DNA of 64,000 nt from an uncultured Clostridia bacterium (GCA_945787805.1 CALZID010000002.1:149146-213145), one strand, 5' to 3'; counted from the first letter of the stretch, positions 43,867 to 53,771 are shown. Numbers and translations: made by a program. Notes: generated from the sequence alone by a model not told the origin.

Positions 43867-44999
43867 TGGCAAATTTAAAGAATATTAAATGGAAGCATTA
43901 TATCAATTATGTTGTAATTGCCGTTTTTACGGTTGTTTTTGCACTGCTCTCTTTTTCGGGTGTACTTAAAAGCTCGGATTTATATATGCTTGAAAAAATC
44001 GCAATCGCCATAATGCTTGCCGTATCGCTCAGTATGGTTGTCGGCTTTTTGGGTGAGTTATCGCTCGGTCACGCAGGCTTTATGTGTTTGGGCGCTTATT
44101 TGGGCGGCAAAACCGCTGTTATACTTGAACCGATTTTAGGCGAATATCCCGCACTTTTGGTTTCCCTTATTGTCGGCGGTCTTGTAGCGGCATTGTTCGG
44201 TGTGATAATCGGTTTGCCGGCGCTTCGTCTTCGGGGCGACTATTTGGCGATAGTAACTCTTGCCTTCGGTGAGATAGTGCGCTCTGTATTTATGAATACA
44301 AGCAATGAATCCTTCGGCGGCTCGCTCGGTCTTAATACGCCGCGCTTTGACAAGAGCGTTTTGTTTGTAATTGCGCTCGTTTTGGTGCTTTTGTGCCTTG
44401 CTGTTACACAAAATCTTATCCGTTCTAAACACGGCAGAGCCATAACTTCAATCAGAGACAATGAAATTGCGGCTAAAGCCACAGGTATAAATGTTACAAA
44501 ATACAAGCTTATTGTGTTTGCGGTTTCTTCTTTCTTTGCGGGTATCGCAGGCGTGCTTTACAGCTATTCAAACTTTACGGTGCAAAGCTCGAAATTCAGC
44601 TATAATTACTCAATAGAAATACTTGTTATGGTTGTTCTCGGCGGAATGGGCAGCATTAACGGCTCAATAATCGCCGCAACGCTTATTACATTTCTCGATG
44701 TTAATCTGCAAACAATTCTTACGGGCAATCTTGCCGTTTTGCAGGATTTATTCTATGCTCTCATATTGATATTGCTTGTAATTTACAACAATGCACCGTC
44801 CCTTAAAGGCTTCAGAGAAAAATATAACATCAAAAACATTATTGAAAAATTTAAACAGCATAATCCGTCAAAGATTAAAGATGACGAGGCTAAATGGGAC
44901 CGTGTTCCCACAAAAATCGAAATGGATGAGGTTCTGTCGGTTGATGTGCATGTTTCTTCAAACTACACGCCCGATAAGTCTGAAAAGGAGGAAAAATAA
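43866..44999 (+). CDS. livM: Branched-chain amino-acid ABC transporter permease
   Basis: A 377-aa permease of the LivM type. GFLGELSLGHAGFMCLGAYL, GLPALRLRGDYLAIVTLAFGEI and GRAITSIRDNEIAAKATGINVTKYK are diagnostic. The last about 60 residues form a charged cytoplasmic tail (KHNPSKIKDDEAKWD region) longer than in most LivM proteins. Overlaps livH and livG by one base each. Confidence 0.95.
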   Translation: MANLKNIKWKHYINYVVIAVFTVVFALLSFSGVLKSSDLYMLEKIAIAIMLAVSLSMVVGFLGELSLGHAGFMCLGAYLGGKTAVILEPILGEYPALLVSLIVGGLVAALFGVIIGLPALRLRGDYLAIVTLAFGEIVRSVFMNTSNESFGGSLGLNTPRFDKSVLFVIALVLVLLCLAVTQNLIRSKHGRAITSIRDNEIAAKATGINVTKYKLIVFAVSSFFAGIAGVLYSYSNFTVQSSKFSYNYSIEILVMVVLGGMGSINGSIIAATLITFLDVNLQTILTGNLAVLQDLFYALILILLVIYNNAPSLKGFREKYNIKNIIEKFKQHNPSKIKDDEAKWDRVPTKIEMDEVLSVDVHVSSNYTPDKSEKEEK

Positions 45000-45769
45000 T
45001 GTCTGACATAGTTTTGAAAACAGAAAATTTAGGCATTTCCTTCGGCGGACTTAAAGCGGTACAAGAGCTTAATCTTGAAATAAAAAAAGGTCAGCTTTAC
45101 GGACTTGTCGGCCCCAACGGTGCGGGTAAAACCACAGTTTTTAATATGATTACCGGTGTTTACAAGCCCACAACCGGCAAATTCTGGCTTGACGGTGAAG
45201 AGCTTACCGGCAAAAGTCAGGAAATCATCAACCGCAAAGGCATTGCAAGAACCTTTCAAAACATTAGGCTTTTCAATAATATGTCTGTAATACGGAATGT
45301 ATTGGTAGGTCTTCACAATCAGCCGGAGTTCAAATGCGGCGTTGTTGCAAGCGTGTTACGCCTGCCCTCATACTTTAAAACAGAGAAGGCTATGCGTGAG
45401 CGTGCAAAAGAGATTTTACGCATAGTAGGTCTTGAAGACGAAAGAAACAATCTTTCATGCAATCTTCCCTACGGTAAACAAAGAAAGCTCGAAATCGCGC
45501 GTGCGCTGGCAACCAACCCAAAGCTCTTGTGTCTTGATGAGCCGGCAGCCGGCATGAATCCGCACGAGACCGAAGACCTTATGAAAATTGTAAGATGTAT
45601 TCGTGATGAGCACGATGTAACAATTCTGCTCATTGAGCACGATATGAAGTTTGTATCGGGCCTTTGTGATGAGATTACCGTTCTTAATTTCGGCACGGTG
45701 CTGTCACAGGGCGCACCTGAAGTTGCGCTTAATGACCCCGAGGTTATCAAAGCTTATATAGGAGGATAA
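44999..45769 (+). CDS. livG: Branched-chain amino-acid ABC transporter ATPase
   Basis: A 256-aa ATPase. Walker A GPNGAGKTTVFNMITG, Q-loop RTFQNIRLF, a signature-region NLPYGKQRKLEIARAL (the LivG-type replacement of LSGGQ) and Walker B LLCLDEPAAGMNPHE are intact. The C-terminus QGAPEVALNDPEVIKAYIGG is typical. Pairs with LivF. Confidence 0.96.
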   Translation: MSDIVLKTENLGISFGGLKAVQELNLEIKKGQLYGLVGPNGAGKTTVFNMITGVYKPTTGKFWLDGEELTGKSQEIINRKGIARTFQNIRLFNNMSVIRNVLVGLHNQPEFKCGVVASVLRLPSYFKTEKAMRERAKEILRIVGLEDERNNLSCNLPYGKQRKLEIARALATNPKLLCLDEPAAGMNPHETEDLMKIVRCIRDEHDVTILLIEHDMKFVSGLCDEITVLNFGTVLSQGAPEVALNDPEVIKAYIGG

Positions 45770-45775
45770 CGCATT

Positions 45776-46486
45776 ATGGCACTTTTAGAAGTAAAAGATT
45801 TATCGGTTTATTACGGCGTTATTCAAGCGCTTAAGGGTATAAGCTTTGAAGTAAACGAAGGCGAGATAGTAACGCTTATCGGCGCTAACGGTGCGGGAAA
45901 AACCACGACTATGCAAAGCGTAATCGGGCTTATACCGTCACGCAGCGGAAGTGTGATTTATGACGGACATGATATTACAAAAACTCCCTGTCATAAAATA
46001 GTTCATCTCGGTATGTCCCAGGTGCCCGAGGGCAGACGCGTTTTTCAGGAGCTGACTGTCTATGAAAATCTCGTTATGGGCGCATATACAAAAAAGAGAG
46101 ATGCGGCATTTAAAGAAGACATTGAGAAGATTTATACCCGATTCCCCCGCCTTGCCGAGCGTAAAAATCAGATTGCGGGCACACTTTCGGGCGGTGAACA
46201 GCAAATGCTTGCCATGGGGCGTGCGTTGATGTCAAAGCCGAAGCTTCTTATGCTTGACGAACCCTCTATGGGCTTGTCACCGCTGCTTGTCGACAAGGTT
46301 TTTGAAATAATAAAGGATATTAACCGTGACGGTACCACAATATTACTTGTTGAGCAAAATGCCGGAAAATCTTTGGCAATTTCAGACCGAGCCTATGTTC
46401 TGGAAACAGGCAGTATTGTGCTTTCGGGCACAGGCGATGAGCTTGCGGCAAGCGATGAAGTTAAAAAAGCATATTTGGGCGGATAA
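45776..46486 (+). CDS. livF: Branched-chain amino-acid ABC transporter ATPase
   Basis: A 236-aa ATPase completing the LivJHMGF transporter. Walker A GANGAGKTTTMQSVIG, signature LSGGEQQMLAMGRALM, Walker B LLMLDEPSMGLSP and the LVEQNAGKSLAISDRAYVLETG segment are classic for LivF. Spaced 6 bases after livG with SD AGGAGG. The operon ends at the hairpin at 46511. Confidence 0.96.
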   Translation: MALLEVKDLSVYYGVIQALKGISFEVNEGEIVTLIGANGAGKTTTMQSVIGLIPSRSGSVIYDGHDITKTPCHKIVHLGMSQVPEGRRVFQELTVYENLVMGAYTKKRDAAFKEDIEKIYTRFPRLAERKNQIAGTLSGGEQQMLAMGRALMSKPKLLMLDEPSMGLSPLLVDKVFEIIKDINRDGTTILLVEQNAGKSLAISDRAYVLETGSIVLSGTGDELAASDEVKKAYLGG

Positions 46487-46510
46487 TATAATACAAATTT
46501 CCAATAAAAG

Positions 46511-46545
46511 CCAACTTGGATTTTACGGTCCGAGTTGGTATTTTT
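46511..46545 (+). terminator. Terminator of liv operon
   Basis: Stem CCAACTTGGA / TCCGAGTTGG (one wobble), loop of eight bases, then TATTTTT. Confidence 0.85.
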
Positions 46546-46592
46546 ATGCCGTAAAGCACGCAAAAACAGTCTGTTATAAGGCTCAATTTGTA

Positions 46593-46621
46593 TTGCTTTT
46601 GAAAGTCCTTTATGTTAAAAT
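46593..46621 (+). promoter_or_regulatory. Promoter of GH36 operon
   Basis: TTGCTT (46593-46598), 17-bp spacer, TAAAAT (46616-46621). Confidence 0.6.
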
Positions 46622-46661
46622 CAGTTTATCAGGTAAATTATGTAATTTGGGGGATTTTAAT

Positions 46662-48365
46662 ATGTTCAAATTCTATGCGGAAATGATAATAGGCGGCTCA
46701 AAGATAGCCTATAACAATTTTGACAATGAGCTTTTTTCCTTTAAATTTGAAGAAACAGAAAACAGAATTAAAGGCATTTTCACCGCTAAGCAAGATATGA
46801 CAATGTCAAAAATTATGCTTAAAAGCGAAAGAGAATTCGATGATGAAGATTTGTTCTATGCAAACGGTTATCAGGCATGGACCACTTCAAGAGAGTTTTC
46901 AAAGCACGATAAATTTGACGGACTGATAGATTTTGCCAAAATGACAAAATTTACTTCTCATTTTGTGGGCATTTCGGGTGACTACCATTTTGAGAGCTAC
47001 GGTGAAGAAGGCAAATTCCACGGATATACATACTGCTATTTCCGCAAAAAAGGTGAAAAAGAAATCACTCTCTACGGCTCAAAGAGTGAAAGAAACGGAT
47101 ATACAATCTTTGAAGCGGATATGAAGGGCGGAAAATTCAACATTAAAAAAGATGTTGAAGGACTTGTGCTTTCGGCAGGCAGGGAATATGAAATGTTTGA
47201 TATTGCCGTTATCAAGGGCGAAAAAGATGAAGTAACGGATAAATACTTCTTTGATTTTGTAGGCTGCAAAAAGCCGAAAATCAACCACCTTTCAGGCTAT
47301 ACATCATGGTATAACTATTTCCAAAACATTAACGAAGACATAATCCTGCGTGACCTTAACGGACTTGACAGAGCAAGCGGTGAAGTGAGCATTTTCCAAG
47401 TGGACGACGGTTATCAGCACGCAGTCGGCGACTGGCTCATCACAGACCACAAAAAATTCCCCCACGGAATGAAATATATAGCGGATAAAATCCACGAAAA
47501 AGGTTATAAGGCGGGAATATGGCTTGCGCCTTTCAATGCTCAGGTGTCTTCAATTATCGCTAAAAAGCACCCCGACTGGCTTTTAAGACATAATCGCAAC
47601 GGCAAAAAAATGTTGGGCTGTCAAGGCTGGGGCGGTGCATATATTCTTGATATTTACAATCCCGAAGTCAGAGAATATCTTAAAAAAGTCTTTGACACAG
47701 TTCTCAATGTGTGGGGCTTTGATATGGTAAAGCTTGACTTTCTTTACAGTCAGGCAATTGAGCCGAGAAACGGCAAAACTCGCGGCGAAATTATGTGCGA
47801 CGGTGTTGATTTTCTCCGTGAAGCCTGCGGCGACAAACTCATTTTAGGCTGCGGCGTACCCATTGGCGCTTGCATGGGCATATTCGATGCTTGCCGCATT
47901 TCTTGTGATGTGAGCAAAAACTGGAAATATGAATTTAAAAAGAGTCTTAACATCAACTCGATTATTACGGGTATCAGATTTAATGCCGAAATTCCGTCGT
48001 CACAGAATGCAATTATCAACACGGTTTTCCGTAATCATCTTGACGGCAGAGCATTTTGTAATGACCCCGATGTATTCTTCTTGCGTGACATAAATATCGG
48101 CTATAATGCAGAGCAAAAGCTTCTTCACGGCAAGGTTAATTCTGTTTGCGGAAATGTGCTTTTCGTTTCGGATAACGCAGGAGATTTTGACGATGAGAAA
48201 ATTGAAATATTGAAAGATTTCTTTAAAAAGAAAGACTATAAAGTAAATTTTGCGGAATTTGTGGGCGACGACGATATTCGTCTTGATTTCACTGAAAACG
48301 GAGTGGAAAAGAGTCTTACATTCAACCTTATTTCAGGTGAAAGTAATGTGCGTGAGTGCCTTTAA
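46662..48365 (+). CDS. GH36/clan D alpha-galactosidase-like glycosidase
   Basis: A 567-aa cytoplasmic enzyme. ATG 46662 with GGGGG eight bases upstream is preferred; the longer frame overlaps livF and its terminator. The TIM barrel has VSIFQVDDGYQHAVGDW, GIWLAPF, nucleophile Asp359 (MVKLDFLYS) and acid/base Asp416 (ACRISCDVSKNW), all typical of retaining alpha-galactosidases. N-terminal domain includes GYQAWTTSREF. It begins an operon with a GH4 enzyme (12 bases later), a sugar kinase and a MATE protein, so it likely processes imported alpha-galactosides. Confidence 0.88.
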   Translation: MFKFYAEMIIGGSKIAYNNFDNELFSFKFEETENRIKGIFTAKQDMTMSKIMLKSEREFDDEDLFYANGYQAWTTSREFSKHDKFDGLIDFAKMTKFTSHFVGISGDYHFESYGEEGKFHGYTYCYFRKKGEKEITLYGSKSERNGYTIFEADMKGGKFNIKKDVEGLVLSAGREYEMFDIAVIKGEKDEVTDKYFFDFVGCKKPKINHLSGYTSWYNYFQNINEDIILRDLNGLDRASGEVSIFQVDDGYQHAVGDWLITDHKKFPHGMKYIADKIHEKGYKAGIWLAPFNAQVSSIIAKKHPDWLLRHNRNGKKMLGCQGWGGAYILDIYNPEVREYLKKVFDTVLNVWGFDMVKLDFLYSQAIEPRNGKTRGEIMCDGVDFLREACGDKLILGCGVPIGACMGIFDACRISCDVSKNWKYEFKKSLNINSIITGIRFNAEIPSSQNAIINTVFRNHLDGRAFCNDPDVFFLRDINIGYNAEQKLLHGKVNSVCGNVLFVSDNAGDFDDEKIEILKDFFKKKDYKVNFAEFVGDDDIRLDFTENGVEKSLTFNLISGESNVRECL

Positions 48366-48377
48366 GGAGTAAAAATT

Positions 48378-49745
48378 ATGAAGCTGGCAGTTATCGGCGG
48401 CGGTGGAGTCCGTTCAATGTTTTTGGCAAAAAGCATTGCGGGCAGAGCCGAAAAGATGGGTATTACAGACCTTTATTTTATGGATAACGATGAGAAAAAA
48501 CTGAATATATACGGAAAGATGGCAAGAGAAGTCGCTCACCGTCTTTATCCGCCAATGAATTTTGTTTTGACAACCGACAAGGTCGAAGCCGTAAAGAACT
48601 CGGATTATGTTATTACAACCATCCGTGCCGGCGGGGACAGAATGCGTTGCCGTGACGAGAGAATTGCACTCTCAATGGGCATTTTAGGTCAAGAAACAAC
48701 GGGTGCGGCGGGGTTTTCTTTTGCAATGAGAAGTATTCCCGCGCTCAAAGAATATTGTGAGCTTGTGAAAAAATATGCAAAGCCTGATGCTATGGTGTTC
48801 AATTTCACAAACCCCGCAGGCGTGGTGTCACAGACGCTTCGTGATATGGGCTATGATTTCACATACGGAATTTGCGATGCGCCAAGCGGAATGCTCCGTC
48901 GGTTTGAAGAGCTTTACGGATATTCCGAAAACTGTCTTGACGCACTTTGCTACGGACTTAACCACTTGTCATTCTTTAAATATATCAAGGCGGACGGTGT
49001 TGATATAACAAGCAGAATTGTCAGTGATGACGAAGCATATAAAAATACTGATTTACGCTATTTTGACAAGGAATTTTTAATGAGAAAGCAATATGTCCCA
49101 AATGAATATATGTATTATTTCTATAACCGTGAAAAAGCCGTTGAGAATATTTTGAAGGCAGAGCGCACCCGTGGTGAGCAAATTGCCGAAATAAACGAAA
49201 AAATGACGCAGGAATTGTCCCTTGTTGATATTGAAAATGACTTTGAGAAAGCCTTGGAAATCTTTGATTACTATTACGGACTGCGTGAAAATTCATATAT
49301 GGCAAGCGAAACGGGCGAAAAGCGAAATTCAACATGGCATTTTGATATGTATGCTCCCGACGACGGCGGTTATGCGGGGGTAGCCCTTGGCATAATCGAC
49401 GCTGTAAATCAAAACAGCCGAAAGAAAGTAATCGCTTGCGTGCCGAATACAGATAAAGCCATTGATTTCTTAGACGAAACCGACACAGTCGAGATTTCTT
49501 GCGAAATAATAGACGGAAAAGTCACGCCCGTTAAAATCGGTGAAGTGCCTTTTGAAAACAAAGAGATTATCACAAGGGTTAAAGCCTATGAAAAATTAGC
49601 GTCAAAGGCAATAATAAATTGCGATAAAGAGTCAGCGGTTGACTGTTTATATTTGCACCCGTTGGTAGGCTCATATTCACTTGCAAAAGAGTTGGTGGAA
49701 AAATATATTGAGTTAAATAAAGATTTTACGGGAGAATGGAAATGA
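48378..49745 (+). CDS. GH4-family NAD-dependent glycosidase (6-phospho-beta-glucosidase-like)
   Basis: A 455-aa enzyme of family GH4, which uses NAD+ and a divalent metal in a redox-elimination mechanism. The nucleotide-binding start is VIGGGGVRSMFLAKSI. GQETTGAAGFSFAMRSIP, VFNFTNPAGVVSQ, the metal-ligand Cys in GICDAPSG and YGLNHLSFF follow family order. Overall layout is nearest to 6-phospho-beta-glucosidases, but no PTS genes are in the window, so the phospho-sugar specificity is open. Overlaps the kinase gene by 4 bases. Confidence 0.87.
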   Translation: MKLAVIGGGGVRSMFLAKSIAGRAEKMGITDLYFMDNDEKKLNIYGKMAREVAHRLYPPMNFVLTTDKVEAVKNSDYVITTIRAGGDRMRCRDERIALSMGILGQETTGAAGFSFAMRSIPALKEYCELVKKYAKPDAMVFNFTNPAGVVSQTLRDMGYDFTYGICDAPSGMLRRFEELYGYSENCLDALCYGLNHLSFFKYIKADGVDITSRIVSDDEAYKNTDLRYFDKEFLMRKQYVPNEYMYYFYNREKAVENILKAERTRGEQIAEINEKMTQELSLVDIENDFEKALEIFDYYYGLRENSYMASETGEKRNSTWHFDMYAPDDGGYAGVALGIIDAVNQNSRKKVIACVPNTDKAIDFLDETDTVEISCEIIDGKVTPVKIGEVPFENKEIITRVKAYEKLASKAIINCDKESAVDCLYLHPLVGSYSLAKELVEKYIELNKDFTGEWK

Positions 49746-50647
49746 GTTTTGCAGCGGCTTTCGGAAAACTGAATGTTGATTTGCTCTATTCGGGAATGCC
49801 GAGAATTCCGAACGAGGGCGAAGAAATATACTGTAAAGATTTTAAAGTTTGTTTAGGTGGGGGACTTCCCGCAACTATGATAAATTGCAGTAGATTGGGA
49901 GTTCCCGCTAAAATCGGCACATTTTTAGGCGACGATATGTTCTCGCACTTTGCAAAAAGTGAGTTGGATAAAAGCGGTACACAATATGAAGCTTTTGAAA
50001 GCCGCAATTATCCGCTCAATGTAACTTCTGCAATTATTACAGAAACCGACCGTACTTTTGTGTCCTACGGCGGCAGTGAAGCATACACGGACGAAATGCT
50101 CGAAAAGATTTACAATTCTTTAAAAGGCGCAAAGGTTGTGGGTATGCAGGAAGATATTATGCCCGTTTATAAAGAGCTGAAAAAAGACGGTACAATTTTA
50201 GTGCTCGATACGGGCTACAGCGAAGATATGAGCATTGAAAAGTACAAAGATTTAATAGAAATTGCAGATTATTATACCCCCAACATTGACGAAACCGAAA
50301 AAATGACGGGTACAAGGAATCCCCAAAAAGCCCTTGATTTTCTCCGCAACTATTTTGAAAAGCCCATTGTGAAGCTGGGCAAATTCGGGTGTGCGGGCTA
50401 TGACGGCGGTTATTTTAAAGTTGATAATATTGACGAGTTTAAATGCGTTGACGCAACAGGTGCCGGCGACGCATTTCTTGCGGGATTTATCTATGGTCTG
50501 TATAACGATTTTGACTTTAAACAGTGTATTTTGGCTGGTAACATTACGGGCGGAAAATGTGTAACGGGCGTAGGCTGTTTGACAGAGTATGTAAAAAAAG
50601 ACGAAATAAAATATTATTTAGAAAAATATCAGAATTTAATCAGGTGA
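49742..50647 (+). CDS. PfkB-family carbohydrate kinase
   Basis: A 301-aa ribokinase-like sugar kinase. ATG 49742, in an ATGA overlap with the GH4 stop and 8 bases after GGGAG, is preferred over the in-frame ATG at 49736, which is too close to that site. N-terminal AFGKLNVDLLYSGMPRIPNEGEE and the C-terminal signature DATGAGDAFLAGF with the catalytic Asp are present. Substrate unknown; fructosamine or ketose kinases of this type sit beside glycosidases. Its stop codon forms part of the GGTGA ribosome-binding site of the next gene. Confidence 0.88.
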   Translation: MSFAAAFGKLNVDLLYSGMPRIPNEGEEIYCKDFKVCLGGGLPATMINCSRLGVPAKIGTFLGDDMFSHFAKSELDKSGTQYEAFESRNYPLNVTSAIITETDRTFVSYGGSEAYTDEMLEKIYNSLKGAKVVGMQEDIMPVYKELKKDGTILVLDTGYSEDMSIEKYKDLIEIADYYTPNIDETEKMTGTRNPQKALDFLRNYFEKPIVKLGKFGCAGYDGGYFKVDNIDEFKCVDATGAGDAFLAGFIYGLYNDFDFKQCILAGNITGGKCVTGVGCLTEYVKKDEIKYYLEKYQNLIR

Positions 50648-50651
50648 AAAA

Positions 50652-52034
50652 ATGAGTAACAAAGCGGATATTTCGCAGCAAATGGCAACAGCATCGGTCT
50701 GGAAATTGCTGATAAAGCTCAGCATTCCCGCGGTTTTTGCCCAAATTGTAAATCTTTTATATAATATTGTTGACAGAATTTATATCGGCCACATGGGTGA
50801 AGCGGGTACGTTGGCGATTACGGGACTCGGACTTTGCTTTCCTGTAATTTCACTTATTATGGCTTTCACAATGTTGATAGCACAAGGCGGTGCACCCCGT
50901 GCCGCCATTGAAATGGGTAAGGGAGATTTAAAAAAGGCCGAAAAAATCTTGGGCAACTGTTTTGTAGTGCTGATATTTTTGTCGGTGCTTCTGACGGCTG
51001 TTTTTCTCTTGTTCGGTGAAAAATTCTTAATGCTTTTTGGAGCAAGCGAAAGCACAATTATATATGCTCTGCCCTATATGAGAATATATGTGTCGGGCTC
51101 TGTTTTTGTAATGCTCTCTCTGGGACTTAATATGTTTATTACCACTCAGGGATTTACAAAATTCAGTATGGCAACAGTGCTCATAGGTGCGGTTTGCAAC
51201 ATTATTTTGGACCCGATTTTCATTTTCGGGCTTAAAATGGGCGTTCGGGGTGCGGCTGTTGCAACAATTATTTCTCAAGGACTTTCAGCGGTCTGGGTGT
51301 TGTCGTTCCTTTTCGGTAAAACCACAAAGCTCAAAATCAAAAAAGAAAATCTTGTCCCGAAGCTTAAAATTTTAGGTCCTGTATTGGCTCTCGGTGTTTC
51401 TCCCTTTGTTATGAGCGCAACCGAAGCGGTAATCAACATCGCCTTCAATTCTTCTTTGCAAAAATACGGCGGAGATATTGCGGTGGGTGCTATGACGGTT
51501 TGCGCAACGGTATTTCAAATGACCTGGGTGCCGGCGCAAGGTATCGGTCAGGGCGCACAGCCTATAATCAGCTACAATTACGGAGCGGGTAATGCCGAAA
51601 GAGTAAAACAGAGCTTCAAGGCGTTTTTGACGGTTTGCTTTACCTTTGTGTTTGTTCTGGGAATGGCAATAATGATATTCCCACGGTTTTTTATAAGCAT
51701 TTTCAACGATAATCCCGAACTCGTGGAAACAACCGCATGGGCTATCCGTGTTTACGGCTGCGCTATGGTTTTCTTCGGTATTCAGTCAACCGTGCAGCAG
51801 ACATTTATCGCATTGGGCAAGGCAAAAGCGTCACTTTTTATCGCTTGCTTGAGAAAAGTTATTCTCCTTGTTCCGCTGATTTACATTTTACCGAACTTTT
51901 TTGAAAACAAGGTTTTTGCGGTTTTTCTTGCAGAGCCGGTGTCCGACGCAATTTCGATTATTACTTCGGCAACTCTGTTTGCCATAGTATTCGGCAAAGA
52001 AATGAAGAAGATGAGAGACGGCAGCGAAAAATAA
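50652..52034 (+). CDS. MATE-family efflux transporter
   Basis: A 460-aa protein with 12 predicted membrane helices in two MatE halves. LLIKLSIPAVFAQIVNLLYNIVDRIYIG and WVPAQGIGQGAQPIISYNYGAGNAERVKQ are typical of clostridial Na+- or H+-coupled MATE exporters. Translated from a start 4 bases after the kinase stop. Why an exporter sits in a sugar operon is unclear; it may export a metabolite or a toxic glycoside aglycone. Confidence 0.92.
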   Translation: MSNKADISQQMATASVWKLLIKLSIPAVFAQIVNLLYNIVDRIYIGHMGEAGTLAITGLGLCFPVISLIMAFTMLIAQGGAPRAAIEMGKGDLKKAEKILGNCFVVLIFLSVLLTAVFLLFGEKFLMLFGASESTIIYALPYMRIYVSGSVFVMLSLGLNMFITTQGFTKFSMATVLIGAVCNIILDPIFIFGLKMGVRGAAVATIISQGLSAVWVLSFLFGKTTKLKIKKENLVPKLKILGPVLALGVSPFVMSATEAVINIAFNSSLQKYGGDIAVGAMTVCATVFQMTWVPAQGIGQGAQPIISYNYGAGNAERVKQSFKAFLTVCFTFVFVLGMAIMIFPRFFISIFNDNPELVETTAWAIRVYGCAMVFFGIQSTVQQTFIALGKAKASLFIACLRKVILLVPLIYILPNFFENKVFAVFLAEPVSDAISIITSATLFAIVFGKEMKKMRDGSEK

Positions 52035-52037
52035 CTC

Positions 52038-52066
52038 TGTACATTTTCACTTTAATGTGATAAAAT
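52038..52066 (+). promoter_or_regulatory. Weak candidate promoter for FGGY kinase
   Basis: TGTACA (52038-52043), 17-bp spacer, TAAAAT (52061-52066) in the 84-base gap after the MATE gene. A second TATAAT overlaps at 52066-52071. Confidence 0.4.
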
Positions 52067-52118
52067 ATAATGTAATGCAAATGAAACTTTATTGATGATA
52101 AAGAGGAGTAAAGTTAAT

Positions 52119-53738
52119 ATGGATAAAGAAATCTATGCGCTTGCCTTTGATATCGGTACAACGGGTGTTAAAACCTGTCTTTTCAAAATCGGCAAGACAA
52201 TTGAGCTTTTAGAAGCGGCAACCGAGGGCTATAAACTTTATATTATGCCTAACGGTGGCGCAGAGCAGGACCCTGACGAATGGTGGCAGGCAATGTGCTC
52301 AACATCAAAACTCGTAATCAAAAAGTCAAAGATTGACCCGGCAAAAATTTACGGTATTTCATTCTGTTCACAAATGCAGGGCTTGGTTCTTGTTGATAAA
52401 AACGGAAATCATGTTCGCCGTGCATTCAGCTATATGGACCAGCGTGCCACGGAAGAACTCAAAAAGGGTATTGCCTACGGTCCGCAGATTGCAGGCGCCA
52501 ATATTGCAAAACTTCTTCCCTCACTCGCAATTACAGGTGCGGTTGCGGCAAGCGTTAAGGACCCCGTTTGGAAATATAAATGGACAGAAGCAAACGAGCC
52601 TGAAAATTTTGCGAGAGTACATAAATGGCTCGATGTTAAAGAATATCTCATCTGCCGAATGACAGGCGAATTTGTTATGACAAAGGACTCTGCTTTCGGC
52701 GCACTTCTCTATGACCACAGAGAAGGTCACAGATGTTGGAGCCCCACAATCTGCAAGCTTTTAGGTGTTAATATGGACCACCTTGCAAGGATTGTTGACT
52801 GTACCGCAAAAGTGGGCGAGCTTCGTGAAGAACAGGCAAAAGAATTAGGTCTTGTTCCCGGAATCGCAGTTTACGGTGGCGGCGGTGACGCTACACTTAT
52901 CGGCGTCGGTGCAGGCGCAACGGGTCTCGGTGACACTCATATTTATCAAGGTACATCAGGTTGGGCATCAACTGTTGTTGACAAGAGCATTGTTGATGCA
53001 AACGCCATGATTGCTGCGGTTGTCGGTGCGGCTGACGGAATTTATAACTATTTCGCAGAGCTTGAAACTGCGGGTAAATGCGTTGAATGGGTTAAGGACC
53101 ATTTGGCTCTTGACGAAATTGATATTTATCTCAACAAGCAACACGATTTAAGACGCAAAAATGCGGATATAGAAGTTGTTTATACAGGCCTTTACGACTA
53201 TATGATGGCTGTTATTGACTCAATCCCCGCAGGCAGCGGCGGAGTTATCTTCACACCGTGGCTTCACGGAAACCGCTGTCCTTTTGAAGACCCGAACGCA
53301 AGGGGAATGTTCTTCAACATCAGTCTTGAAACAGGCAAAACAGAAATGCTCAGAGCGGTTGTTGAGGGTGTTTGCTTCCATCTTCGCTGGTTCCTTGAAA
53401 CTCAGGATAAAAAGGTTAAGACATCTAACACAGTTCGTTTTGTAGGCGGCGGCGCATTGTCGGATGTTACCGCTCAAATTCTTGCAGACTGCACGGGCAG
53501 AGTAATCGAAACTGTTGACAGTCCGCAAAATGTCGGCGCAGTGGGTGCTGCGGTTCTCATTGCCATTGACGCGGGAATTATCGAAAAGGTTCAGGACGCA
53601 AAGCAGATTATCCCCGCAAAGAAGACATTTACGCCGAATATGAAGAATAAAGCAATTTACGATAAAAACTTTGAAGTGTTCAAGAAGCTTTATAAATCCA
53701 ACAAAGAGAATTTTGCCGACCTTAACAAACTGAATTAA
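52119..53738 (+). CDS. FGGY-family carbohydrate kinase (xylulokinase-like)
   Basis: A 539-aa sugar kinase. ATG 52119 follows AGAGGAG and opens MDKEIYALAFDIGTTGVKTCLF, the phosphate-1 motif. FCSQMQGLVLVD, GGGGDATLIGVGAG, TPWLHGNRCPFEDPNARGMF and VRFVGGGALSDV follow the FGGY plan. Xylulokinase is the nearest type, but ketose or polyol substrates are possible. With rpe elsewhere in the window, a xylulose 5-phosphate entry to the pentose pathway is plausible. Confidence 0.88.
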   Translation: MDKEIYALAFDIGTTGVKTCLFKIGKTIELLEAATEGYKLYIMPNGGAEQDPDEWWQAMCSTSKLVIKKSKIDPAKIYGISFCSQMQGLVLVDKNGNHVRRAFSYMDQRATEELKKGIAYGPQIAGANIAKLLPSLAITGAVAASVKDPVWKYKWTEANEPENFARVHKWLDVKEYLICRMTGEFVMTKDSAFGALLYDHREGHRCWSPTICKLLGVNMDHLARIVDCTAKVGELREEQAKELGLVPGIAVYGGGGDATLIGVGAGATGLGDTHIYQGTSGWASTVVDKSIVDANAMIAAVVGAADGIYNYFAELETAGKCVEWVKDHLALDEIDIYLNKQHDLRRKNADIEVVYTGLYDYMMAVIDSIPAGSGGVIFTPWLHGNRCPFEDPNARGMFFNISLETGKTEMLRAVVEGVCFHLRWFLETQDKKVKTSNTVRFVGGGALSDVTAQILADCTGRVIETVDSPQNVGAVGAAVLIAIDAGIIEKVQDAKQIIPAKKTFTPNMKNKAIYDKNFEVFKKLYKSNKENFADLNKLN

Positions 53739-53743
53739 GCTAT

Positions 53744-53771
53744 TTGACAATAAATCGAATTTGTGTAATAA
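53744..53771 (+). promoter_or_regulatory. Promoter of DUF4474 lipoprotein
   Basis: Perfect TTGACA (53744-53749), 16-bp spacer, TAATAA (53766-53771). Confidence 0.6.

Noticed and set aside
46326-46661. N-terminal extension of the GH36 enzyme
   Set aside because: The extra frame overlaps livF and the liv terminator. The ATG at 46662 has a proper SD and starts the conserved protein.
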